A DNA stretch of 64,000 nucleotides from Takakia lepidozioides. Its lineage: Eukaryota; Streptophyta; Takakiopsida; Takakiales; Takakiaceae. The stretch lies in assembly GCA_030704615.1 (NCBI GenBank), contig CM060733.1, positions 11,096,001 to 11,160,000 on the forward strand. Direction: 5' to 3'. The notes beneath the pieces are model-generated. The model was not told the DNA's origin. It worked only from the letters and a program-made list of their open reading frames with translations, and made no database searches. This document shows, piece after piece, positions 12,477 through 22,909 of this stretch; position 1 is the first letter of the stretch, and each line of letters opens with the position of its first letter. A program made the position numbers and the translations under genes.

Positions 12477-15400
12477 TCAACGCTTCTTCCGCTTTTGAGG
12501 TCGCCCTTCGAAAACTGCAACCGCCTCGGATGCGTTTCCCATTTCTGAGGCACGCACCCAAGATGCCTCCACATGATGATAGCCCTTCCATTTGACGAGA
12601 TACTCCGTTTCTCGGCTCTTGAACCTCCTCGACTTAAGTACTGCCTCCACCTCGTACTCAGGTTCATTTTCATGATCCAACAACACAGGTGGCGGACGCA
12701 ACACTTGATGCCGATTCGGACGCGCTTCATCTTTGAAGTAAGGCTTCAAAAGGGAGACGTGGAATACTGGATACACCTTGCTGTTTGCCGGCAGCTCCAA
12801 TTCATACACATCCTCATTCATAACCTTCCGGATGCGAAAGAATCCCGCATACAGAGGTACGAACTTTGGACTCACTTCCGGAGGTAGTCGGAAATTCTTG
12901 ATGTTCAACCAGACCTCCGTGCCTGCCTCAAACCTCACTTCCCTCCGCTTCCGATTCGCCTGCCTTTCATACCGTTTCCTAGCTTTGGCAATGTTGTACT
13001 TTGCGAGCTTCAACAAACGCTCACGTTCTTCCAGTACCGCCGCTACTACCGGTTCCTCAACGTCCTGGGCGGCCCAACTTGTCGGCACCAGAGGTGCTTT
13101 TCCATAGACCAATACGAAAGGGGAAACTCCCGTTGCGGAGTGTTCTGTGTTATTATAACAGAACTCTACCGCGTCTAAATGTTCCACCCAGTCTGATTGG
13201 TCTGCCGACACGTAATTCCGCAAGATCTGCTTCACTACGGAATTCACTCTTTCCGTTTGGCCGTCGGTCGTAGGTCGGAAGGCGGTGCTTATCTTCAGCC
13301 TCGTCCCCATCTTCTTCCAAAGTGTCCTCCAAAATTTACTCGTAAACTTTGGATCGCGGTCCGAGACAATATCCTTCGGGACTCCATGATGCTTTAAGAC
13401 GTTGGCGAAGTAAAGTCGCCATGTCTCATGCGCCATTGCCGTCTCCTTGGTGGGGATGAAATGGCCCATTTTACTGAACCTATCCACCACCACCATGATT
13501 GCATTGAATCCTTTTGACAGCGGCATATCAATCATGAAATCCATCGAGACGCTTTCCCAAGTCCCCTCTGGAATCGGCAAGGGCTGTAACAGCCCCGCTT
13601 GCTTTTTGTACTCGCTCCGGTTTTGTTGGCATGTCGTGCATGTCTTGACATACTCCTCTGCCTCCTCCCTGAGTTTGGGCCAGAAATACTCTTTCTTCAA
13701 GAGTGTCGCGGTGCGCTTGGCTCCGCCGTGGCCCGCAAGCGGGCCATCATGGCATTCTCTCAAGAGACTATCTCTGATCCATCCCTTCGGCACGTAGAGG
13801 CGCTTTTGCTTATACCGGAGCAGTCCATTTTGCAAATGGAACTGCGATTTAACCCCCATCCTCAAGTCTTGCATCACGGACTTCGCCAGCTCATCCTTCC
13901 GGCAAGCCTTCCGGATCTTCCTTTGGAGCGCCGTCTCGCCCCTATACACCAACATGAGCTGCTGTTTTCTACTTAAAGCATCGGCCACCACATTGTCCCG
14001 TCCCGGTTTGTACTGGATATCCACGTCGAACACCGCCAAAGTATCTTGCCACCTAAGTTGTTTTGGGGACAACTTGGGCTGCGTGGCAAAATACTTCACT
14101 GTGACATTGTCCGTGAACACCTTCACTGGGTTGGAACCAACATAGTGGCGCCAAAGCTCAAGGCAATGCACCACCACCTTCATCTCTTTTTCGTGCGTCG
14201 GCCACCGTCGCTCCACTTCATTCAGTTTCTTACTTTCGTAAGCCACTGGACGTCCATCTTGCATAAGTACACCCCCAATCGCGAAGTCCGACGCATCTGT
14301 ATGAATCTCAAATGGACGATCGAACTCCGGGATTTTCAAGACTGGAGCTTCCGCCATCCGCTGCTTCAATTCAGCAAAAGCTTGGCCACAAAATGTGTTC
14401 CATACCCAGACTTTGGATTTACACAGAAGGTCTGACAGCGGCCCCGCGATCTTGGCGAAATTTCTCACATACTTCCGGTAATAGGAGGCGAGTCCTAGGA
14501 AGGATTGCACTCCCGGGACCGAAGTCGGAGGCTCCCAGTCCAAGATCGCCCTCACCTTTCTGTCATCCATTTTGATCCCATCCTATGTAATCACATGCCC
14601 CAAGAACTCCACTTTCGTGACCCCGAATTCGCACTTTGAAGCTTTGGCGTACAGCTTCCCTTCCCGCAACTTTTGGAACACCCTTTTGAGGTGCTCCAGG
14701 TGCTCCTCCTTTGTTTTCGAGTACACCAAGATGTCGTCGATGTACATGATCACAAAGTCATCCAACCACTCCTGAAAAAGGCTGTTCATCAGCGTGGTCG
14801 CAGGTGCATTGGTGAGCCCAAAAGGCATCACCAAGAACTCATATGAACCATACCTTGTCCTGCACGCGGTCTTCTCCTCATCTCCTTCCGCCACCCGAAT
14901 TTGATGATAGCCGGAGCGCAAGTCGATCCGGCTGAAATACTTCGCTCCTGCCAACCGGTCGAAAAGGTTGTCGATCCTTGGCAAAGGGTACTGGTTTTTA
15001 ATAGTCACCTTATTCAAAGCCCTGTAATCGACACACATCCGCAGCGTCCCATCCTTCTTGTCTGCGAATAGCACCGGGGCTCCGTAAGGTGACTTACTCG
15101 GTCGGATGTACCCCTTTGACATTAGATCCTTGAGCTGAGTCTTCAGCTCGACCAACTCCCTGTGGCTCAACCGGTAGGGTGCCTTGGCAGGCGGTTCCGA
15201 TCCCGGTATCACCTCAATCTTGTGGTCAACTCCTCTTCGCGGTGGCAAGCCGCTTGGTAAATCCTCCGGCATCACATCCTGGTATTTCTCCCAAATCCCC
15301 TTGATCCAATCTGGGCTCGGCTCCCCATCGCCTTCTCCCTTCACTTCTCTAATGTAAAGCAAAAACTGGGGCTCGTGTGCCTCCTCCACGGCCCACTCCC

Positions 15401-17033
15401 TTGCTGACAGAAGGTTTATTCGCCCTCCCACGGATTTGGGCGTTTCCGACACTCGTAAGACCTTGCCACCATTCCCACATGGCAGCGTGACTACTCTCTT
15501 GCGGCCATCTATGACCACTCTGGATTTGCTCAAAAAGATCATCCCCAAAATGAGATCCACTCCATCGATCTCGCAGATGGTGAAGTTCTCAGGTCCCTCC
15601 CAACTCCCCAGTTGAAGAGGAACATCAAACGCCAACCTTGTCGCCAACTGTGGTTCTCCTTTGGCAGAACGCACCTCAATAGAGGCCCCCACGTCACTTG
15701 TCGGGAGTCCCAACTTTCGCGCCGCCGCCGGCGTCATGAAGGAGTGCGACGCTCCTGTGTCCACCAACAACGACACGTTAGTTCCGGATCTTATCCCATC
15801 CACGAACAATAACTGACTCCCTTTACGCAGGGCGCCAGTGTCCTGATACAACTCACAAGAATAGTTGCCTACCTTGCAAGTCCTGGCGACCACCGCTTCC
15901 ACCAAGCGACTGATGGTATCTTCCGACAGCTCCGTGGTTGCCCGAGTCATGTTCAATTGTCGAGGTTTTGTGCACTTCTTGGCCATGTGCCCGGGCTCCC
16001 CGCAATTGAAACACACTCCATCAAAGGTCGCCTTCTGTCCGCTATAAGCCGCTCCACCCGCTTTTCCTTTTGAAGCACCGGGTGCCGCCTTGACATGTGA
16101 AGGCCCTCCCTTCGATTTCCACGTGCCATTGTCGCCGCGTGGCCTATCCCACTTCTTTTCCGGTCGGAAAGAGTCACCTTCCCGCCGGGTCTTCTTGTGG
16201 TTCAGCTCCATACAGCCTTGTCTCTCACCCCTAGGGACATCCGAGAAACATTCAGCCCTCTCAATTGCCTCGTTCAAAGTCTTGGGTGGCTTCTCCTCCA
16301 ACTTCCGCCTGGCCCATGGGGCCAGTCCCGCCACAAAGTTGAAGACCATTTCTGGTTTTGCCATGTCCGCAACTTCGAGCAACAGCACATTGAAAGCCTG
16401 GACATACCCCCGAATGTCATCTGTTTGCTTCAAATTCCTCATCTTGTCCCGGGCAAGCCAGGACGCGTTGAGGGGCACAAACTGTCTCTTCATCAATTCC
16501 TTGAACCCACTCCAGTTCAAGGTTTCCGGGCTTGGACCTCGGTCGTGAAGGCGTTTCTGCCACCATTGTTGAGCATAGCCCCTCAAATAGGTGGGAGCCA
16601 CTTCCACCCGATCCTCGTCACTCAACTTGGCCGCCCGGAAATACTGCTCTAGCTCCAGGAGCCAGGTATTGAGTGCCTAACGATTTCGGACGCCCTCGAA
16701 GGTGTCGGGTTCCTTAGGCTTCACCTTAAACTTTGCCTTAGTGGAAGTGGCATTAGCCGCCTTCAACACGTCTTTCAACGTCCCGCCAAACTGCGCCAAC
16801 AACCCTTCCCAAAAGGCTGCCGGCATGGGAGGCATCTCTTGGTTTGTCGGAGCTCTCAAGGATTCCTCGGGCTCCGACTCCTCGGATTCCTCCCGCTCTT
16901 GAGCGACCTCGTTTTCGGAAACATGCATCGCTTCCTCAAACGGCCGCCTCGGTGACACGTCGCCCCCATCGGGCTCACCAGGATCATCATCTTTTGGGCC
17001 GTTCCGCTTTCGATTCGGCTTGCCCGACCCCAT
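12477..17033 (-). pseudogene. gag-pol polyprotein of chromovirus copy 1, two premature stops
   Basis: One reading frame of about 1519 codons from the ATG at 17033 (MGSGKP) to the TGA at 12477. Domains in order: acidic N-terminus, Gag capsid region ([20 protein letters not shown]), zinc knuckle [14 protein letters not shown], protease [11 protein letters not shown], reverse transcriptase with [10 protein letters not shown], RNase H ([13 protein letters not shown]), integrase zinc and DDE regions (TCTTCQQNRS, VVVDRFSKMGHF, SDRDPKF, DGQTERVN), and a chromodomain (EYLVKWKGY). Two in-frame TAG stops at 16677-16679 and 14583-14585 break it; at the second, copy 2 reads CAG. There is no frameshift. 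A short in-frame deletion removes residues beside APAT in the RT. The polyprotein would copy and integrate the element; the chromodomain of such elements binds modified histone H3. Confidence 0.93.
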
Positions 17034-17074
17034 GATGAGGCCAATCCCAAGGACGATCGCGTACTGAACTCTAA

Positions 17075-17086
17075 GCTCTGATACCA
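17075..17086 (-). other. Primer binding site, initiator tRNA-Met
   Basis: The minus strand reads TGGTATCAGAGC, the usual plant retrotransposon site complementary to the 3' end of initiator tRNA-Met. It lies 2 nt inside the LTR end (LTR starts at 17089). Confidence 0.93.
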
Positions 17087-17088
17087 AG

Positions 17089-17112
17089 TGTCGCGCACCT
17101 CACTTCGGTAAG
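17089..17112 (-). repeat. Remnant of the 5' LTR of chromovirus copy 1
   Basis: Only 24 bases (TGTCGCGCACC...GGTAAG) match the full LTR at 10846. Beyond 17112 the sequence leaves the LTR and enters the LTR end of the methyltransferase-bearing element. The LTR was therefore broken at this point. Confidence 0.85.
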
Positions 17113-17189
17113 AGGTTATATATGCATGAGTTTATGCTTCAGCTTTGTGAGCTCGCATGAGCTTGTGCTTGTATTCTTCATCTTTATCA
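17113..17189 (+). repeat. 5' LTR remnant (last 77 bp) of the methyltransferase element
   Basis: These 77 bp differ at only 3 positions from 27996-28072, the end of the 3' LTR, and end in CA. They begin abruptly at the junction with the LTR of chromovirus copy 1, so the first 440 or so bases of this LTR are lost. Confidence 0.8.
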
Positions 17190-17204
17190 CTCGAAAAAGA
17201 TGAG

Positions 17205-17231
17205 CTCGTATCTGTGAGTGCCAGATACGAG
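17205..17231 (+). other. Perfect 10-bp stem-loop just inside the 5' LTR
   Basis: CTCGTATCTG, a 7-nt loop, then CAGATACGAG. It starts 16 nt after the LTR end, where retroelements often hold packaging or primer-related structures. The function is unknown. Confidence 0.6.
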
Positions 17232-17869
17232 TTAGTTGTAGCACTTGTGGTTTTTGCTTGAGAATGAGAAAAACTAGGTTGTTATGCAAGGAGCACCGTG
17301 GAGCTCTTGGTTGTTAGAAGCGGAGGCGATGTGGGTTACGAGGTGGTAGACCTTGGCATTCGATCTTCAGCTTCAGAGATAAAAGCACCATGCTGCAGGT
17401 AATTCCAGAGCACCTTGATGGTTTCAGATTGTGTACATGCATGAGCAAGCACGATTGGGAAGAGGACCAGTCAAGAGCAGGTTATAGTGGCTTTGGTGGC
17501 AAAACTGAGAACTGGACTTGGGAATGCGAGCTTTCATTTTGTGAAGGATTGCAAGACCAAGTGAAAGGGCCGATTTGGCTTGGGGCAAATCAGTGCACTT
17601 TGTGGAGTATGTTGAGATTGGGTTTCAATCTCGAGCTTCAGCATTGAGAGGGCTCTTGTCATGGCAAGAGCAGGGCTGGAACAGGAGCTAAGAGGTGCGG
17701 CAAGGCCATGGAATCTGCACCTAGGGTTTCAGAGCTTGGAAGAAGAGCTCTTGCACCACAAGAAGAGTGTCTTGTGGCCTGAAATGTAAGCCTTAGGGTT
17801 TCAGGAGCTTGGCAAGGGCTATGGAGTGCTTAGTCTTGTCTTAGAGAGCATCAAGAAGCCAAAAAGCCA

Positions 17870-18270
17870 AGATAGGGGGCTGATATTACCTCTTGTGTGA
17901 AGAGGATGCATGTGTGGAGCATGCATGCAGCCCATTGAAGCTTCCATCTTGAAGCTTGGAGGGCAAGCAATGAAGAGGGAAGGGCTGACTTCTCTTATGT
18001 GAGGGCAACACATGTGTGGAGCATGCTTTCAGCCTGTTGAAGGCTTGTACTTTCAGGTTTGGGAGTGCAAGAAAGGAAACAAAGGGGCTGATTCTCTTGT
18101 GGTGAGAGTGGGGCATATGTGGAGCATGCCTTCAGTCCATTGGGGTTTTGTTTTCAAGCTTTAGAGAGCTAGAATGGAAGGGCTAGGGCAGGTTCCCACT
18201 TGGGTGAAAGAAAAGCACTTGTAGGGCATATGTGAGGTGGGGTTTCAACCTCAAGCCTAGATAGAGCATG
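17870..18270 (+). repeat. Tandem repeats of about 103 bp, roughly 3.5 copies
   Basis: The word GTGGAGCATGC recurs at about 17914, 18016 and 18119, followed each time by a CAG...CATTG or similar stretch and preceded by GGCTGA. Copies are diverged. They lie in the untranslated leader of the methyltransferase element. No coding role is seen. Confidence 0.7.
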
Positions 18271-18540
18271 GCTCTTGAAGTGGAAGGTGTAGGGGGCTGG
18301 AATAGGCTCTAAGAGAGATGCTATGGCCAAGGAAAACGCTTGAATGAGTGCTCACAAGGGCTGGAAGGACAGTACCAACACACAGATGGGAATGGTCAAA
18401 GGAGGACGGGAGATCTCCCATCGTACGATGTAATCTATAATAAGGATAAATCAGAACAACATTACATCCTTTCAATCTATCCCCTCTCACAGATGCCCTC
18501 ACAAACTCACATGTTGTTTAATGGACTAACCTTTCTACAG

Positions 18541-18624
18541 CTAATCATCCATAGACTGATGGTCAAACCGAACGTGTAAACCAGATTTTGGAGCAGTATC
18601 TTCGCTGTACGATAAATTATCAGG
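18541..18624 (+). pseudogene. Fragment of a Ty3/gypsy integrase core in the leader
   Basis: About 28 codons read as the integrase segment around TDGQTERVNQILEQYL, with one in-frame TAG where most family members have Gln. It does not match this element's own integrase, which has HPEADGLAERVV at the same place, and the sequence around it is not coding. It is therefore likely a captured or inserted scrap of another gypsy element. Confidence 0.7.
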
Positions 18625-18879
18625 TTGTTTGCTATTGAGTTTAGTGGCGTGTTTGGGGAGTCTAAGTGAGAAAGAAGGCTTGGTTTGTGGCAACCATCTT
18701 CCTCATGGCTTAGGGCTACTATTGGTGGTGTGTGAGAGCCGAAAGAGCAAGAATACCTTGCTGATTTCTTCACAGCCGCCATAGCTCGGTGCAAAGAAGC
18801 CTAGAGTCCAAGAGACACAAACCCTAGCTTGGCGTGGCTAAACCCCTTGAAGAAATGGCTAAACTGCCATGAGTGGCCA

Positions 18880-19400
18880 TGGATGGGGCTGTGACGGGCT
18901 GTGATGGGCTGTGCCCTGTGGCCTATGGGGCTGTGAGGGGCTGTGACCCCTGTGACCTGTGTAGGGCTGTGACAGGCTATGGCCTTTGGGGCTGTGACCC
19001 CTGTGACCTGTGTAGGGCTGTGACAGGCTGTGGCCTTTGGGGCTATGACCCCTGTGACCTTTGTAGGGCTGTGACAGGTTGTGCTTGTGGCCTTTGGGGT
19101 TGTGATGGGCTGTGGACCTGTGGCCTTGGGGGCTGTGACAGGCTGTGCCTGTGGCCTTTGGGGCTGTGACGGGCTGTGGCCTTTGGGGGTTGTGATGGGC
19201 TGTGACAGGCTGTGACATGTGGCCTTTGGGGCCGTGAGGGGCTGTGACAGGCTGTGCCATGTGGCCTTTGGGGTTGTGACGGGCTGTGACGTGTGGCCTT
19301 GGGGGCTGTGAGGGGCTGTGACAGGCTGTGACCTGTGGCCTGTGGCCTGTGTGGGGTTGTGACGGCTGTGACCAATGATCTGTGTGGGCCTGTGTTGGTC
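18880..19400 (+). repeat. GGCTGTGAC minisatellite of about 520 bp
   Basis: Variable units of about 20-60 bp built from GGGCTGTGACAGGCTGTG and GGCCTTTGGGG. The minus strand is open in three overlapping frames (18801-19452) only because the repeat lacks stops. It lies between the leader repeats and gag of the methyltransferase element. Confidence 0.85.
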
Positions 19401-20287
19401 TGTGGTGGCCCGTGTTGACATGTGGACGGCCTATGCTAACTCGTGGGGGCACTAGTGGACTGCCTGAGGACTGACATGTGGTCTTGAAGGCCGAATTTTG
19501 ACGCTCGTGGAGGGCGGTTTGAGGAGTATCTTCATGATATTCCCATGGTCATGCAAATGAGGGAAGAGAGGAGAGGAAGAGTGTTGGGATGAGGGCATGC
19601 TAGGGTTAGGCATTGCTTTAGCTTCTCTTCCTCGTAGTTTTCCACCCTCTCATTAGGCCAAGACCTTTCTGTAGGTGGAGGCAAGAGTCAGTCCGGGTTT
19701 GGGCTGGGGTGTCATTGCAGGAGCAACACCGTGGACTTGTTTTTGGTGTGGGGGAGTTGTCGTTCTGATTTCTTGTGTTTGGATCCCCTCCATACCTGCA
19801 TGTTTGACTGTGCGCCATGTTAGTTTTGTGTGGGCGCTTGTTTTTATAGGTGATTGGTCCGGATTTGATCACCGGCCAGTCCTAGAGCATGCTGTCGATG
19901 GTGAGGCTGGGGTGATGACCAGTCAGACCATCATTGTTTCTCCTGTGGTGAGGTTGGAAGTGATGACCAGCCAACCATAGGAGTGCTTGCGGTGGATGCA
20001 GGTGTAGGTGTAGGCTATGTTAGGAACCTAGTATTCCAAACCATAAGCCGCAACAGGTTCTCTACCCGGTTACCTTGTGGAGAGGGGGTTAGGGACATGT
20101 TCATGACCGGAAGTGACAGTTTGTCAACACGGAGGTGCCACTAGTTGCTGGGGACAGTGCCGGTTTGAGCACTAGCAATACTAGTGGGTACACGAGACGA
20201 GGTGTGCGGTTTAGGCCACCTTCACCTCCTGTGTCTTCTACGGAAGGTTTTGATTCGGATTGTGAATCAGGATGACTCACACCGGCG

Positions 20288-21729
20288 GTGCAAGTTATTT
20301 CATTGCCATTGTTGTGGGACACAATGGAGGAGATGTATGGAGCTACCAAGGGGCCACAAAGGTACTCTGGGGCGGTGGGCACCATCGAGTTGGATGATTT
20401 TATCCAAGAGTTTGATAGTTGGTGTGATTTGCAGCAAATGCGCAATCCACAACTATTTACGCCTTTCATGGCATGGAAGGGGCTGTTTCAACACCTTGAG
20501 GGGCCGCCTATGGATGATTACCATGAGTTCAGGTGGGGGCATGAGGTTGAGATCGAGGAGTGGAGGATGTACTGGTCACCCGACTATGTCTCCATCACTA
20601 GGGGCACTAGAGCCACAAAGGGAGTGGCTACACTTGCCGCTGCACCGGCAGCTTCAGCAAGCAGCAGTGGGACTAGTGGGACTGGTGGTACCGTAGCTAC
20701 GACGTCCACTCAAACTACTGTTGCACCAGCACCAGTGGTGGTGCCTGCCTTCAACCCTGTTGTGGAGTTCTTCGAAGGAGCTACCAAGGGGTAAGGACAA
20801 AGAAGTTGAGGAGCTTGCAAAAGTTCCAACGGAAGCCTACTGAGAGCTTGAGGGAGGTTTTCACTCGCATGAGGCGCTTGATTAATGCAACCCAAGGGGT
20901 TACGGAGGCTCAGGTAGTCCAATTCTGGTATGGGATATTGGACAAAGAGCTGAGGAGAAGGGTGCGGGATGCAATTCTCCTACAAGCGGCCCAACCCACC
21001 TTAGCAAATGTGTTTTTGCTAGCAGAGCGGATAGAGCTCAACATGGTGGAGGAACGAGTGGTCATGGTGGGATTTGCTAAGGAGGCACCACGGGGTAGTG
21101 GTGCTCCTAGCCAACCACTACCTCAATGTGCTCAAGGCAACAAGGGGGCTCAGGTGAAGCCGAGGGAAGGGCAGAGAGGACCTCAGATGCAGGGGTCTCT
21201 CTTTTCATTTGCAGGCCAACAACGGGCGGAGGTGGTGTGTTGGACATGTGGAGGACCCCATGTCAAGAAGGATTGCCTAGAGGGAGGCAAAGGGTCGGCA
21301 CATGCACAGCCTGCACAGTTGCAGTGTGGGCATTGTGGCAAGCACGGGCATGGAGAGGCCCAGTGTTATGGTTTATATCCTGAGTTGCACCCAGGCCAGT
21401 TCCAAGGGAACAATGGTGGCCGGGGGCGAGGTGGAGTAGCCCAGAGAAGACGAGGTGGCCAGGCACGAGGTGCAGGCCAAGGGCAAGCTCAACATGGCCA
21501 AGGACGTGGAGGTCAGGGTGTTGACCAAGGCATGGCCAACCGGCTTCAGCAGCTAGAGCAGAGACTTGCTACCATGGCTACAGCTCAGGTGGTACCGGCT
21601 CCAAGGCCGGATGGTCCACCTCCTGCTCCCGAAGGAGGAAATATGGGAGGCATGGGATTCATGTGCGGAGCAGCACTACCACTAGTGCAGGTGGAGCCTG
21701 CTACAGCCGTGACTCGAGGAGCAGCATGA
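20288..21729 (+). pseudogene. Gag of the methyltransferase element, frameshifted
   Basis: The first part (20288-20794) holds a Gag-like capsid region (ELDDFIQEFDSWCDLQQ, FMAWKGLFQHL) and a Ser/Thr/Ala-rich linker. The second part, in another frame (from about 20800), continues with SLQKFQRKPTESL and FWYGILDKELRRRV, then two Cys-rich zinc modules (CWTCGGPHVKKDC and CGHCGKHGHGEAQC) and an Arg/Gly-rich tail. An indel near 20792 separates the two frames. The second frame ends at TGA 21727-21729 but stays open beyond it to 22242, with a low-complexity Ser/Thr/Ala linker. Gag would form the particle and bind the RNA. The start codon is uncertain; an ATG at 20324 is the first in a conserved context. 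Confidence 0.75.
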
Positions 21730-22195
21730 GTTCCTGAGCCACGAGGTGCAGAGGTGGAGTTGGATCCACAGCGTGGGGAGGCAAGCCATCAGGCTCGGCT
21801 TCCTCAGTCATTCACATTGGCAGAGACAGTGTCGACACCATCCATAGCACCTAGTTCTCGCCCGACTGTTACCGAGGCGGAGGTTACTATGCCATTGGGG
21901 AGAGCTACAGGGGTAGCACCACTTTATAGTGTTGCCAAGGCTACGGCAGCTAGTGTGCTGCTGGGACCGGCCACATCTGTGTGTCAGGCTCCATTGTTCT
22001 CGGCTACCATAATTGCGACGCCGGGGGTAAGACCAGCTGAGGTGTTCAGGCTGGCAGCTACACTCTGTGAGAGTGGGGAGGTTACTTCATCTTCTGCGGA
22101 GATAGTGGGAGGTGTAGTGCCGGAGGGATCCTCGGATTTGAGGGTCAAGACTGCCACGGCGGCACCATGGACCGGCAGGCAAGAGGTACCGGCCA

Positions 22196-22909
22196 CTGCG
22201 GGTCTTGTTGGACTCGGGAGCTCAGCCATTGATGCTGGGTAGAGCTGTTATTGCAGGCTTGGGCCTCACGGAGGCGGATATGGAGCATTGTCCTTTCCAG
22301 ATACAGACGTCTCTGGGAGGATCGGAGCAGGCTCGGGGCATGACACGGCGTGAGCTGGCTATCAGACTATGGTCGGATCACCCTACAGATGGCGCAGTGA
22401 TGCGAGCCAAGGCCATTGTGACAGACGCGGTCTCATACGATGTCCTAGTTGGTGGGGCAATGTTGTACCCCATGGGCTTCACCCTGGATTTTTGGGAAGA
22501 ATCAGCTTCTTATAGGCCTGGATGGCAGTCAGGGGAGGGCCGGCGTGTGCAGCTCCCTGTGACGTTCATAGGAGAAGTTGTGGTTGCCCAGCTGGGTAAG
22601 ATGCCGATACTAGCAGCATTCACAGCTGCAGTGACTTGGCCTGGAGAGTTGCTAGAGGGCAACGCTCATTCAGAGGATGACACACCTCCAAGAGAGCAGG
22701 ATGACATGTATGGTATGGCAAAGTTGCCTACCATGGTTGCTCAGACTCCATTGTGGGGCACGAGCAAGGATTTGCAGCGGGTTGCTGATCGACGGGTGCA
22801 ACAAGCCTGGATGGAGGCCTTTGTACCATCAGGAGAGGAGGAGAGTGCGGGGATTGCACCAGGACCACCTCAGTTGTCACCATTGGATACCACACCTATT
22901 GTGTGGTAG
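22196..22909 (+). pseudogene. Retroviral-type aspartic protease plus linker
   Basis: Frame 2 opens here with LLDSGAQPLMLG; the Asp at 22211-22213 in DSG is the catalytic motif of pepsin-like retroelement proteases. Further on, SYDVLVGGAMLYPMGFTLDF resembles the second half of the fold. A linker of roughly 100 residues (acidic, Pro-rich) leads to an in-frame TAG at 22907-22909 and then straight into the methyltransferase. The Gag linker upstream is in frame 1, so a frame change is needed near 22150-22200; I cannot tell whether it was programmed or is decay. Confidence 0.75.

Larger units (their letters stand above)
10846..17112 (-). mobile_element. Ty3/gypsy chromovirus, copy 1, with truncated 5' LTR
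   Basis: A minus-strand element: 3' LTR (10846-12442), polypurine tract, one long gag-pol frame with a C-terminal chromodomain (12477-17033), tRNA-iMet primer site (17075-17086), and the last 24 bases of the 5' LTR (17089-17112). The rest of the 5' LTR is missing because the sequence changes abruptly into the LTR end of another element. The domain order protease-RT-RNaseH-integrase-chromodomain defines a chromovirus of the Ty3/gypsy group. It is closely related to the copy at 57756-64000. Confidence 0.95.

Noticed and set aside
13599-16652. Plus-strand open frames of 90-155 codons across the chromovirus
   Set aside because: They are antisense shadows of the gag-pol frame and the same shadows recur in copy 2.
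18801-19452. Long minus-strand open frames of about 200 codons (Pro/His/Ser/Gln-rich)
   Set aside because: They lie on the GGCTGTGAC minisatellite and are open in three overlapping frames, which is a result of base composition and not of selection.
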